Of a stretch of 64,000 bases of DNA, positions 1 through 7,720 are shown one piece after another (within the stretch, counting starts at the first letter, position 1; the number at the start of each line of letters is the position of its first letter). Where the stretch lies: assembly GCF_002086115.1 (NCBI RefSeq), contig NZ_MVHJ01000022.1:1-64000 (forward strand), written 5' to 3'. Source of the stretch: Mycolicibacterium bacteremicum. Lineage in GTDB: Bacteria > Actinomycetota > Actinomycetes > Mycobacteriales > Mycobacteriaceae. The notes under the pieces were generated by a model. That model had not been told where the DNA came from and searched no databases. It worked only from the letters and a program-made list of their open reading frames with translations. The position numbers and the translations under genes are program-made.

Positions 1-318
1 CACCCGCACCGCCCGCGCCGCCGCACCCGGGGCCATCCCCAACAGGGTCAGCAGATCGGTGCCCGTCTTCAGATGTCTTCGCGCCGGGATCCCGGCCCGC
101 TCCGCGGCCGCCACCGCCGAGGCAACAACGAACGCCAGCAGATTGCCCGCCGTCACCGCCGCGGCCAACACGCCCAGCAGCGCCGCGTCATCGACGACCG
201 GCCGCGGACACTCCAACAAATGAAACAGCGTCCGATCAGCGTCATCGTCCGGCATCTCAGCCGGGGTGAGGTCATCGATCAGCGCATCGACAAAGGAGTC
301 GAAATCGGTGGCGTCCAT
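1..318 (-). CDS. DUF222 / REP13E12-type HNH endonuclease family protein (5' part only)
   Basis: The gene runs off the left edge; only the first 106 codons are visible. The ATG at 318 opens a frame with no stop to base 1. Its protein begins MDATDFDSFVDALIDDLTP and contains GIPARRHLKTGTDLL followed by an Ala-rich helix with GMAPGAAARAVRV. That pattern is typical of the DUF222 domain at the N-terminus of mycobacterial REP13E12 proteins, whose missing C-terminus normally carries an HNH nuclease motif. The acidic N-terminal stretch also fits. A perfect SOS box lies 142 bp upstream, consistent with the DNA-damage induction known for some M. tuberculosis members. The family assignment is by remembered pattern; the nuclease end cannot be seen here. 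Confidence 0.75.
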   Translation of the reverse strand, partial: MDATDFDSFVDALIDDLTPAEMPDDDADRTLFHLLECPRPVVDDAALLGVLAAAVTAGNLLAFVVASAVAAAERAGIPARRHLKTGTDLLTLLGMAPGAAARAVRV

Positions 319-459
319 GATGGATACCGGCTTTCACACTCGGTGCCCGAGGGCACGATGAGGCAACACATGCCTGGTCCCGCAAGACCAGGGCAACCTC
401 GCCGCGACCGGGGCCACGGTCTGGCGCTCACCGGGTGAAGACTGGGAGCGATGTTGCAT

Positions 460-475
460 TCGAACTTGTGTTCGA
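460..475. promoter_or_regulatory. LexA/SOS box
   Basis: The 16-mer TCGAACTTGTGTTCGA is a perfect palindrome TCGAAC-N4-GTTCGA and matches the mycobacterial/Bacillus-type LexA consensus exactly. It lies in the roughly 300-bp gap (319-617) between the DUF222 gene and the P450 stop. The only gene reading away from it is the DUF222 gene, because the P450 ends toward it. LexA repression of the DUF222 gene is inferred. I see nothing else recognisable in this gap. Confidence 0.8.
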
Positions 476-617
476 GTCTACATCGAGAATCCCTGCCGTG
501 CAACAGCAATTTCCGAGCCGCCGACCCAGGCCGAGACGGCCTACCATTCGCGGCTGTTCTTCGCTTGAGCCCACTCAGAGCCGCGAACGTCCACCCCGCC
601 AGCCGACCGAACTCAGC

Positions 618-1874
618 TCACCGCACGAACGCCGGCAACCGCTTGATGCCATGGACGAAGCTGCTGTGCAGAAACTCCGGCTCACCGAACTCGATCGTCG
701 TCAGCCGCGTCAGCAACTCCCGGAAGATGTGCCGCAACTCGCTCTTGGCCAGACCGTGTCCCAGACAGAAGTGCGGCCCTCCCCCGCCGAATCCGATCTG
801 AGGGTTGGGCTTTCGACTCAGGTCGAACACCTGCGGGTCGGCCCAGACGCTCTCATCCCGGTTACCCGAGCAGTAGAACAGACCCACCTTGTCCCCGGCA
901 CCGATGAGCTGACCGGCGATCTCGACATCCACGGTGGCGAACCGGGCGAACTGCAACACCGGGGTGGACCATCGCACGAACTCCTCGGTGGCCAGACCGA
1001 TCCGACCCTCGAAGTCCTCCATCAACCAATCCCGTTGCGCCGGTTGGGCAGCCAACGCCAGCATCGCGTGCGTCGTCGCCTGCTTCGTGGTGTCGTTACC
1101 GGCCGAGGCGAGCAGGATCAGGAACGCGCCGATCTCCTCGTCGGTCAGCCGCTGGCCGTCCACCTCGGCGTGCACGATGCTGGTCATCAGATCGTCACCC
1201 GGGTTGGCGCGGCGGAACTTGGCCAGCTCCACCCCGGTGCCGTTGAGCAGCATGATTTCGTTGATGGTGTCGGCGGCGCGTTCCTCGATGCTGGAGTACT
1301 CGTCATCGCTCATGCTGAACAGCTTCTCGGCCGCCGCGGCCAGCGCCGGCTGGTCGGCGCTCGGCACGCCGAGCATGTCCAGGATCGTCACCATCGGCAG
1401 CTTGGCGGCGCAGTCGTGCACGAAGTCGATGTCCCCCGCGCCGATCAGGTTGTCCACCACGGCGACCGCGTTGGCGTTTATCTGTTCCTCGATCCGGCGC
1501 ACATTGCGCGGGGTGAACGCGGAGCTGATCAGCTTGCGGTACACCGTGTGCTCCGGTGGGTCCATGGTCAGGAAGAAGGACGCGAAGCGCTGCACCTCGG
1601 CCGGCATCGGATCCAGTGCGACACCAAGCGTCGAGGTGAACAGTTCGGGATGGTGACTCGCGAAATGGATGTCCGCACGTCGGGTCAACGCCCAGAACCC
1701 CGGTTCGGAGATCTCGAACAGCGTCGACAGCGGCCGGTGCCAGCTGAGCCCGTCCAGCGCCCGCAGCTGCGCGAACGTTTGGTCGCGGATGTCGAAGGGT
1801 TGCGCCCAGAAGTCGCGCGAGGTGATGTCATACGGACTGTACTCGTGGGCCTGCGGGGCACTGGCGACTGTCAC
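618..1874 (-). CDS. cytochrome P450
   Basis: A full-length soluble P450 of 418 residues, a haem-thiolate monooxygenase. The haem-binding loop reads FGGGGPHFCLG with the proximal cysteine at about residue 370. The I-helix shows AGNDTT, the oxygen-activation motif, and the K-helix ExxR is EEFVR. MDPPEHTVYRKLISSAFTPR is the usual C-helix region. No ferredoxin gene lies beside it, so redox partners must come from elsewhere. It is divergent from the TetR gene at 1960 with 85 bp between start codons. The family resembles mycobacterial CYP124/125/142-like enzymes in general shape, but I cannot give a CYP number or substrate. Context suggests oxidation of a hydrophobic carbon source as the first step of the local catabolic cluster. 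Confidence 0.93.
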   Translation of the reverse strand: MTVASAPQAHEYSPYDITSRDFWAQPFDIRDQTFAQLRALDGLSWHRPLSTLFEISEPGFWALTRRADIHFASHHPELFTSTLGVALDPMPAEVQRFASFFLTMDPPEHTVYRKLISSAFTPRNVRRIEEQINANAVAVVDNLIGAGDIDFVHDCAAKLPMVTILDMLGVPSADQPALAAAAEKLFSMSDDEYSSIEERAADTINEIMLLNGTGVELAKFRRANPGDDLMTSIVHAEVDGQRLTDEEIGAFLILLASAGNDTTKQATTHAMLALAAQPAQRDWLMEDFEGRIGLATEEFVRWSTPVLQFARFATVDVEIAGQLIGAGDKVGLFYCSGNRDESVWADPQVFDLSRKPNPQIGFGGGGPHFCLGHGLAKSELRHIFRELLTRLTTIEFGEPEFLHSSFVHGIKRLPAFVR

Positions 1875-1924
1875 GGCATTCCTCCTACAGCGGCACGCGA
1901 CGTCGATGTCGCGGCAGAATCAGC

Positions 1925-1953
1925 GTGACAGTGCGTCGATAATTTGTAAAGCT
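1925..1953 (+). promoter_or_regulatory. leaderless promoter of the first TetR gene
   Basis: A -35-like GTGACA (1925-1930) and a 16-bp spacer precede TAAAGCT (1947-1953). Six bases later comes the ATG at 1960, so the transcript probably starts at the start codon. The core TTTGTAA (1943-1949) recurs at the same place before the genes at 5971 and 7721, so an operator may overlap the -10. The reading as promoter is inferred from spacing and repetition. Confidence 0.55.
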
Positions 1954-1959
1954 GTGCGG

Positions 1960-2490
1960 ATGGCCGACGAGGCGGACAACAGCACCCGGGAACGGATTCT
2001 CGCCGCGACCGCCGAGGTGCTGGGCAACTACGGCATGACCAAGCTCAGCCTGTCCGAGGTCGCCACCCAGGCAGGGGTGTCGCGGCCCACGCTCTACCGC
2101 TGGTTCGCCTCCAAGGAAAACCTGCTCGATGCGTTCGTGGTCTGGGAGCGCAGGCACTACGACCGGGCGGTGGCGCGTATCGACAGCGATCTACCGGCCG
2201 CCGAGCGACTGGATGCCGCGCTACGCATCATCGTCGACTATCAACGGTCCTACCCCGGTCTGCGGATGGTCGACATCGAGCCCGCACAGGTGATCGCGCG
2301 CCTCGCCCAGATCATCCCGTTGCTGCGGACCCGCTTGGAGCGAATGACCACCGGCAAGGACGCCGATGTGGCGGCGGCCACCGCAGTGCGCGTCGCGATT
2401 GCGCATTATCTGGTCCGCAGCGACGACGGAGACGATTTCCTGGCCCAACTGCGGCACGCCGCCGGCCTCCCGACTACCCGCCCCAGCTAG
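1960..2490 (+). CDS. TetR/AcrR family transcriptional regulator (first of two paralogues)
   Basis: 176 residues. The N-terminal helix-turn-helix reads TKLSLSEVATQAGVSRPTLY, followed by RWFASKENLLDAF, classic TetR_N. The C-terminal ligand/dimer domain has no recognisable ligand signature. ATG 1960 is preferred because homology to TetR proteins begins directly after it, although the frame is open back to 1669. It is a close paralogue of the regulator at 7127: the HTH and the region after it (RWFASKE, VDIEP, VRVAI.HY.VRSDD, FLAQLRHA) match almost residue for residue. It faces the P450 and lies 21 bp before the GH3 gene, so local control or autoregulation of this cluster is likely. Confidence 0.88.
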   Translation: MADEADNSTRERILAATAEVLGNYGMTKLSLSEVATQAGVSRPTLYRWFASKENLLDAFVVWERRHYDRAVARIDSDLPAAERLDAALRIIVDYQRSYPGLRMVDIEPAQVIARLAQIIPLLRTRLERMTTGKDADVAAATAVRVAIAHYLVRSDDGDDFLAQLRHAAGLPTTRPS

Positions 2491-2511
2491 ACCGGAACCG
2501 CTCACCCACCG

Positions 2512-4746
2512 ATGTGGACAATGGAGACGGTGACCGAGCGCACCGACCCCACCACCGCATTGACCACCGCCGAACAGGCCGCCCTGGGCAGCGGCGAGAC
2601 GTTCTGGAGCACCAAGGCCGTCGGCGACATCCCGTCGATTGTGCTGACCGACGGCCCACACGGGGTGCGCAAACAGTCCGGCAGCGCCGACCACGTCGGC
2701 ATCGGCGCGAGCGAACCGGCCACCTGTTTCCCGCCGGCGGTGGCATTGGGTCAGTCCTGGGATCCGGAACTGGTGCGTCAGATAGGCGAGGCGCTGGGCA
2801 CCGAGAGCCGGGCGCTGGGCGTCGGGGTGCTGCTCGGCCCGGGCGTCAACATCAAACGAGATCCACGCTGCGGCCGCAACTTCGAGTACTTCTCCGAGGA
2901 TCCGCTGATCTCCGGCGTCCTCGGTGCGGCATGGGTGGCCGGTGTGCAGAGCCGCGGCGTCGGTGCCTCGCTGAAACACTTCGCCGCCAACAATGCCGAG
3001 GACGACCGGATGCGGGCCAGTTCGCAGGTCGACGAGCGCACGCTGCGGGAGATCTATCTGCGCGCCTTCGAGCGCATCGTCACCCGCGAGCAGCCGTGGA
3101 CCGTGATGTGCTCCTACAACCGCATCAACGGGGTGTACGCAGCGGAGAACGAGTGGCTGCTGTCCACCGTGCTGCGCGACGAGTGGGGTTTCGACGGCGT
3201 GGTGGTCAGCGACTGGGGCGCGGTACGCGACCGGGTCAGCGCCGTCGCGGCGGGACTGGACCTGGAGATGCCCGCCACCGGCGGGGTGACCGATACCGAG
3301 GTCAGCGCAGCGGTCGAGTCCGGCGCCCTGGACGCTGCCGTGGTGGCACGTGCCGCCGCCCGGGTGGCCCGGCTCGCCGCCAAGGTGTCCGAACACGCGG
3401 GCAAATCAACATCTTTCGACGTCGACGAGCATCATGACCTGGCACGCGCCGCGGCGGCGCGTGCCATCGTGTTGCTCAAGAACGACGGCGACCTGCTGCC
3501 GCTGTCACCGGCCTCGTCGGTCGCGGTGATCGGCAGCTTCGCGACGGACCCGCGCTATCAGGGCGGCGGCAGCTCGCATGTGAATCCGACTCGCCTCGAC
3601 ATCCCGCTCGACGAGATCCGTTCGCGCGCCGCATCGGTCAGTCATGTGGACGGCATCACCGAGGACACTCTGGAGGCGGCTCGGGCGGCCGACGTCGCGG
3701 TCGTCTTCCTCGGCCTGCCCGCCGCGGAGGAGTCGGAGGGCTTCGACCGCACCCACATCGATCTGCCCGAGGAGCAGATGCAGCTGTTGGCGGCGGTGGT
3801 GCAGGCCCAACCACGCACCGTGGCGGTCCTGTCCCACGGTGGTGTCGTCCGGCTCGATACCGTGGCCGAACTGGCGCCGGCGATCCTGGACGGCGCCCTG
3901 CTCGGCCAGGGTGGCGGGGCCGCCATCGCCGATGTGCTGTTCGGCGCTGTCAACCCGTCGGGCCGGCTGACCGAGACCGTGCCCGCGCGGCTGCAGGACT
4001 GCCCCGGGTATCTGAACTTCACCCCCGAGGACGGCCAGATCCGCTACGGCGAACGGATCTTCGTCGGTTATCGCTGGTATGACGCGCGCGACCTGGAGGT
4101 CACCTTCCCGTTCGGGCACGGGCTGTCCTACACCAGCTTCGGCTACAGCGACCTGGCCGTCCACGAGGGCACCCACGAACTGACGGTCCGCGTCACGGTG
4201 ACCAATACCGGCAACCGGCTCGGCCGGGAGGTGGTGCAGATCTATGCAAGCCTGCCCGGTTCCCGGGTGTCCCGGCCGCCGCGATGGCTCGTCGGGTTCG
4301 GCGATGTGACCTTGGCCCCCGGCGACCGGCGCGCCGTCGACATCACGGTTCCCCGGGACGAACTCGCGTACTGGGATGCCGGTTCGGCGCGCTGGACGGT
4401 CGAAGCCGGCGAGTACTCGGTGTACGCCGGTTCGTCGAGCCGGGATCTGCGGCTGCACGCCACCATCGGCGTGACCGGTGACACCGTGACCACCCCGTTC
4501 ACCCTGGACTCCACCCTCGGTGAACTGCTGGCCGACCCGGTGGCCGCGCCGATCCTGGCCGCGGCCATGTCCGAACTCGGCCAGAGCGATGGCCAGAGCG
4601 AGGGTCAGGGCGCGGGCCTGGGCACCGACATGATCCGCATGCTCGCCTCCATCCCGATCGGCCGCATCACCTCGTTCAGCGGTGGATCGGTCAGCCACCA
4701 GCAGGTCGCTCAGCTGATCGGCGAGGTGAACCGTCAGCGGTCCTGA
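2512..4746 (+). CDS. glycoside hydrolase family 3 (beta-glucosidase-like)
   Basis: 744 residues without a signal peptide, so probably cytoplasmic. The GH3 N-terminal domain contains LTDGPHGVR (46-53), KHFAANN (155-161) and VVVSDWGA, in which Asp234 is the expected nucleophile. The GH3 C-terminal domain begins around IVLLKNDG, with GGGSSHV and a linker EGFDRTHIDLP. A fibronectin III-like domain (VTVTNTGNRLGREVVQIY) follows. A C-terminal tail of about 60 residues beyond it is extra. It hydrolyses a beta- (or similar) glycoside; the substrate is unknown. It lies 21 bp after the TetR gene, so it may be cotranscribed, and overlaps the CoA-transferase 3' end by 13 bp (convergent). ATGs at 2512 and 2521 are both possible starts. 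Confidence 0.9.
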   Translation: MWTMETVTERTDPTTALTTAEQAALGSGETFWSTKAVGDIPSIVLTDGPHGVRKQSGSADHVGIGASEPATCFPPAVALGQSWDPELVRQIGEALGTESRALGVGVLLGPGVNIKRDPRCGRNFEYFSEDPLISGVLGAAWVAGVQSRGVGASLKHFAANNAEDDRMRASSQVDERTLREIYLRAFERIVTREQPWTVMCSYNRINGVYAAENEWLLSTVLRDEWGFDGVVVSDWGAVRDRVSAVAAGLDLEMPATGGVTDTEVSAAVESGALDAAVVARAAARVARLAAKVSEHAGKSTSFDVDEHHDLARAAAARAIVLLKNDGDLLPLSPASSVAVIGSFATDPRYQGGGSSHVNPTRLDIPLDEIRSRAASVSHVDGITEDTLEAARAADVAVVFLGLPAAEESEGFDRTHIDLPEEQMQLLAAVVQAQPRTVAVLSHGGVVRLDTVAELAPAILDGALLGQGGGAAIADVLFGAVNPSGRLTETVPARLQDCPGYLNFTPEDGQIRYGERIFVGYRWYDARDLEVTFPFGHGLSYTSFGYSDLAVHEGTHELTVRVTVTNTGNRLGREVVQIYASLPGSRVSRPPRWLVGFGDVTLAPGDRRAVDITVPRDELAYWDAGSARWTVEAGEYSVYAGSSSRDLRLHATIGVTGDTVTTPFTLDSTLGELLADPVAAPILAAAMSELGQSDGQSEGQGAGLGTDMIRMLASIPIGRITSFSGGSVSHQQVAQLIGEVNRQRS

Positions 4747-5903
4747 GACAGTTCGGCGAGGATCTGCTCGGTGTGCTCGCCCAGCTCCGGGGCCCGCCCG
4801 AGCGGTTGCCACGGCGTGCCGGAGAAATCGACCGGGCTGGCCACCATCGGTGTGGCCGAATCCCCGTCGGGCACATCGACGATGCCACCGGCGGCATGGA
4901 ATTGCGCGTCGGCCAGCACATCGTCGAGGGTGTTGATCGGCGACCAGAAGAAGTCTGGCTCATCGGCGAACACCCGCTCCCAGTCCGCCAACGGCCGGCC
5001 GGCGAAGATGTCGTCGAGTTCGGCGATGATCTCGCGCGCATGGGTGAACCGGTCCCGCGGTGTCGGATACCGGTGCTGCCATTCGTCGCGACCGACCACC
5101 CGGCACAGCGACGGCCAGTGCCGGGAGACGTCCAGGCCGACGATCCAGAACCGCCGACCGTCACCCGCGGCGTAGTTGTTCATACACGGATTACCCATGG
5201 TTTCGCGCTGCCCGATCGCAACCTGCTGTCCGGTCATCAGCACGGTGTTCAGGTCGAAGCTCACCGTGTACGCGCCCTGCCGGTACAGCGATGTGGTGAC
5301 CAGTTGCCCTGTGCCAGTGCGAGTCCGGGCCAGCAACCCTGCGCACACGGCGGCCGCCAGGGTCATCGCGGCGGAGTGATCGCCCATCCCGCCACGCTGG
5401 AACGGCGGGGTGTCCCCCGGTCGCGTCAACAGGTCGGCGATGCCGGCGCGGGCCCAGAATGCGGCGACGTCATAGGCGGCCCGGTCGGCGTCGGGCCCCT
5501 CGGTGCCGTACCCGGTGATCAACCCGTACACCAGTTGCGGATTCACGGCGGCCACGGTGGCGAAGTCCAGGCCCAGCCGGGCCAGCGCGCCGGGCCGGAT
5601 GTTGGTGAGGAACACGTCGGCGGTGCGCAGTAACTCCAGGGCGGTGGCCCGACCGTCGGGCGCTGTCAGGTCGAGCACGATGCTGCGCTTGGCGCGATTG
5701 TCCATCTGGAACGGCGGGTTGGACGCGATGCCCAGGTCGCCGTCCAGACCCATCATCCGGCCGAAACCGCGCGCCGGATCTCCACCGGGGGGCTCGATCT
5801 TGACGACATCGGCACCCCAGTCGGCCAGGATCGCCCCGGCGGCCGGCGCGGCCACCCAGACGCCGAGTTCGACCACCCGGAAACCGTGCATCGGTCCCGC
5901 CAT
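4734..5903 (-). CDS. CaiB/BaiF family (class III) CoA-transferase
   Basis: 389 residues. These enzymes move CoA between carboxylic acids, often to activate a substrate for beta-oxidation or racemisation. The N-terminus GFRVVELGVWVAAPAAG leads to the Rossmann-like LADWGADVVKIEPPGGDPAR and to NRAKRSIVLDL. The catalytic Asp is expected in GGMGDHSAAMTLAAAV. The ATG at 5903 is chosen because AAGGA sits six bases upstream; an upstream in-frame ATG at 5927 has no such site. It is divergent from the kinase gene at 5971. A second family member is at 46936. The acid it activates is not predictable, but P450, aldehyde dehydrogenase and CoA-transferase together would turn a methyl or hydroxyl group into a CoA thioester. 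Confidence 0.9.
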   Translation of the reverse strand: MAGPMHGFRVVELGVWVAAPAAGAILADWGADVVKIEPPGGDPARGFGRMMGLDGDLGIASNPPFQMDNRAKRSIVLDLTAPDGRATALELLRTADVFLTNIRPGALARLGLDFATVAAVNPQLVYGLITGYGTEGPDADRAAYDVAAFWARAGIADLLTRPGDTPPFQRGGMGDHSAAMTLAAAVCAGLLARTRTGTGQLVTTSLYRQGAYTVSFDLNTVLMTGQQVAIGQRETMGNPCMNNYAAGDGRRFWIVGLDVSRHWPSLCRVVGRDEWQHRYPTPRDRFTHAREIIAELDDIFAGRPLADWERVFADEPDFFWSPINTLDDVLADAQFHAAGGIVDVPDGDSATPMVASPVDFSGTPWQPLGRAPELGEHTEQILAELSQDR

Positions 5904-5933
5904 GAGGATCCTTCCGATCGCGCCCAACTCTCA

Positions 5934-5964
5934 GGCTTTACAATTTTCAATTGATTTGTAAGCT
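5934..5964. promoter_or_regulatory. divergent promoter/operator between CoA-transferase and kinase
   Basis: On the plus strand TTTACA (5937-5942), a 16-bp spacer and TAAGCT (5959-5964) precede the ATG at 5971 by six bases, giving a leaderless promoter. On the minus strand the same DNA reads TTGTAAAGCCT toward the CoA-transferase. CTTTACAA and TTGTAAG therefore form an imperfect inverted repeat, the shape expected of a TetR operator. The neighbouring TetR proteins as binders is inference. Confidence 0.5.
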
Positions 5965-5970
5965 TGCACG

Positions 5971-7101
5971 ATGCCTTTGCAGGTCAGCACGGTCGGTCCG
6001 ATGTTCGATCTGGCTGCGCACCTGAGTCGTGGTGTGCAACGTATCGCAACCGACGCAGTGTTCGGCCGCGCCCGCGCCATGCCACGCCGCACCGCCGACC
6101 TGACCGCCGCCCGACTGTCCGCCGTGCTGGATCGCACCGTCACCGGCGTGCGGCGCCTCGCCGGGGACGCCGGCACCTCATCGCGAGCACGTCTGGCGCT
6201 GACCGGTGACGGGGTGCCGGCCTCGGTGTTCGTCAAGATGCCCGCCCACACCGTGGCCACCCGCCTGATGGGTGAGCTCGGCCGCCTCGCCGCCACCGAG
6301 GTCCGGTTCTATCGCGAGCTGTCCGACCGGCTCGACGATGTGCCGGTCTGCCACGGTGCGACCTTCGATCCGGTGACGGGCCGGTTCGTGATCGTCCTGG
6401 AAGATCTGGCCGACCCCGGCGCACCGGCTTGTGAGTTCCCCGACACTTTGCATCCGCTCGGCACCGACCGGGCAGCGCTGGTCGTCGAGCTGCTGGCTCG
6501 GGTCCACGCGACGTTCTGGGATCGGGCCGATCGCCATCGTTGGATCTACTCGGCCTCCGGTGACGCGACTTCCCTGCTGACCGGACCGCTGGCCACCGCA
6601 GCGATCCGCAGGCTCGGCGACACGACCACCATCGGGGTGCGCGACGGGCAGTTCATCATCGACAACTACCGCGCCGTGGCGACCCTGGTCGACGCCGGTC
6701 CGCACACCGTCATGCACGGCGACGCGCATCCGGGAAATGTCTACTTCCGCAACGGAAGAGCCGGCCTGCTGGACTGGCAGGCGGTGCGCCGCGGGCATCC
6801 GTCACGGGAACTGTCCTACACACTGATCACCAGCATGACGACCGCCGACCGGGTGGCCACCCAACGTGATCTGCTCGACCTCTACCGCACCGCACTGGCC
6901 GCCGCCGGCGGACCGGAACTCGGCCGCGACGACTTGTGGCGTCGCTATCGGCAGGCCGCGCTGTACGCCTATGTCGCGACGCTGATCACCGCCGGCATGG
7001 GTGGCATGCAGGCCGATGACATCGCGATGGCGGGACTGCAGCGCGCGGTGTCGGCATTGGGTGATCTCGACACGGTTCCGGCCTTACGGGCCTCTTTGTG
7101 A
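5971..7101 (+). CDS. aminoglycoside-phosphotransferase-like (APH/EcKL fold) small-molecule kinase
   Basis: 376 residues with the protein-kinase-like APH fold. The catalytic loop reads VMHGDAHPGNVYFRNG (Brenner motif HGDxHxxN) and the metal-binding motif follows as GLLDWQAVRRG. FVIVLEDLADPG is the hinge-like region, and an N-terminal SVFVKMP Lys could contact ATP. Mycobacterial genes of this family sit mostly in lipid or xenobiotic catabolic clusters rather than beside resistance genes, and this one sits opposite a CoA-transferase. Antibiotic resistance is therefore not a safe reading; phosphorylation of an alcohol intermediate is an equally plausible guess. The start at 5971 is supported by the leaderless promoter immediately upstream. 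The stop is 25 bp before the second TetR gene. Confidence 0.8.
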   Translation: MPLQVSTVGPMFDLAAHLSRGVQRIATDAVFGRARAMPRRTADLTAARLSAVLDRTVTGVRRLAGDAGTSSRARLALTGDGVPASVFVKMPAHTVATRLMGELGRLAATEVRFYRELSDRLDDVPVCHGATFDPVTGRFVIVLEDLADPGAPACEFPDTLHPLGTDRAALVVELLARVHATFWDRADRHRWIYSASGDATSLLTGPLATAAIRRLGDTTTIGVRDGQFIIDNYRAVATLVDAGPHTVMHGDAHPGNVYFRNGRAGLLDWQAVRRGHPSRELSYTLITSMTTADRVATQRDLLDLYRTALAAAGGPELGRDDLWRRYRQAALYAYVATLITAGMGGMQADDIAMAGLQRAVSALGDLDTVPALRASL

Positions 7102-7113
7102 TGCGACAGCAAC

Positions 7114-7119
7114 TACCAT
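7114..7119 (+). promoter_or_regulatory. -10 element for the second TetR gene
   Basis: TACCAT fits TANNNT and ends seven bases before the GTG at 7127, which suggests a leaderless transcript separate from the upstream kinase. No clear -35 is seen. Lower confidence than the three related promoters of this cluster. Confidence 0.35.
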
Positions 7120-7126
7120 CGTTGAC

Positions 7127-7666
7127 GTGAACAAGCCCCTGCCCGCCCAGCCCGATGCCGCCGAGGACACCTCGACGCAGCGCCGGATCCTGGCCGCGAC
7201 GGCCGAGGTGCTCGGACGCAACGGGCAGACCAAGTTGAGTCTGTCCGAGGTCGCGCTGCAGGCCGGGGTCTCCCGGCCGACGCTGTACCGCTGGTTCGCC
7301 TCGAAGGAAGAGTTGTTGCGCGCCTTCGGCATCTACGAGCGTGAGATGTTCGACACCGGTATCAGCACCGCGACCGCGGGTCTGCGCGGCACCGAAAAGC
7401 TGGATGCGGCACTGCGTTTCATCGTCGAATACCAGCAGGCCTACTCCGGGGTACGGGTGGTCGACATCGAACCCGAAGTCGTCATCGCCCAGCTCGGCCA
7501 CGTCATCCCGGTCATGCGGGCCCGGTTGCTGAAACTGCTCAGCGGAGCCAACGCCCACGTGAAGGCGGCCACCGCGATCCGGGTGGCGATATCGCACTAC
7601 ATCGTCCGCAGCGACGACGACGGTCAGTTCCTGGCCCAACTGCGCCACGCCGTCGGTATCAAGTAG
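7127..7666 (+). CDS. TetR/AcrR family transcriptional regulator (second paralogue)
   Basis: 179 residues starting at GTG 7127 (VNKPLPAQPDAAEDTSTQRR). The HTH is TKLSLSEVALQAGVSRPTLY with RWFASKEELLRAF. It is nearly the same protein as the regulator at 1960 in its DNA-binding domain, so both should recognise the same or overlapping operators. The C-terminal domain is also related (VRVVDIEPEVVIAQLGHVIPV, YIVRSDDDGQFLAQLRHAVG). An in-frame ATG at 7001 would put the start inside the kinase gene and gives no TetR-like sequence. It sits 54 bp before the aldehyde dehydrogenase, whose promoter carries the shared TTTGTAA motif. Differential ligand sensing by the two paralogues is possible but not visible. 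Confidence 0.88.
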   Translation: MNKPLPAQPDAAEDTSTQRRILAATAEVLGRNGQTKLSLSEVALQAGVSRPTLYRWFASKEELLRAFGIYEREMFDTGISTATAGLRGTEKLDAALRFIVEYQQAYSGVRVVDIEPEVVIAQLGHVIPVMRARLLKLLSGANAHVKAATAIRVAISHYIVRSDDDGQFLAQLRHAVGIK

Positions 7667-7685
7667 CCGACTTCGGCCCAAGGGG

Positions 7686-7714
7686 CTGACACTGCGCGCC
7701 CGATTTGTAATGCT
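7686..7714 (+). promoter_or_regulatory. leaderless promoter of the aldehyde dehydrogenase operon
   Basis: CTGACA (7686-7691), a 16-bp spacer and TAATGCT (7708-7714) are followed after six bases by the ATG at 7721. GATTTGTAA (7702-7710) matches the sequence at the same position before the genes at 1960 and 5971. This is the third copy of the architecture in the cluster. Confidence 0.55.
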
Positions 7715-7720
7715 GAGCAG

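Noticed and set aside
279..509. Small minus-strand frame across the SOS box
   Set aside because: Cys/Arg-rich translation, and it would cover the SOS box and overlap the DUF222 start.
435..1928. Long open frame antisense to the P450
   Set aside because: Arg/His/Gln-rich translation without any family pattern; it mirrors the true P450 on the other strand, a usual artefact of high GC.
2221..3396. Long minus-strand frame opposite TetR and GH3
   Set aside because: His/Gly-rich composition, no domain, fully covered by the GH3 gene, whose motifs are clear.
5971..7101. Aminoglycoside resistance gene
   Set aside because: Only the general APH fold is visible; the context is catabolic and no resistance cassette is nearby.
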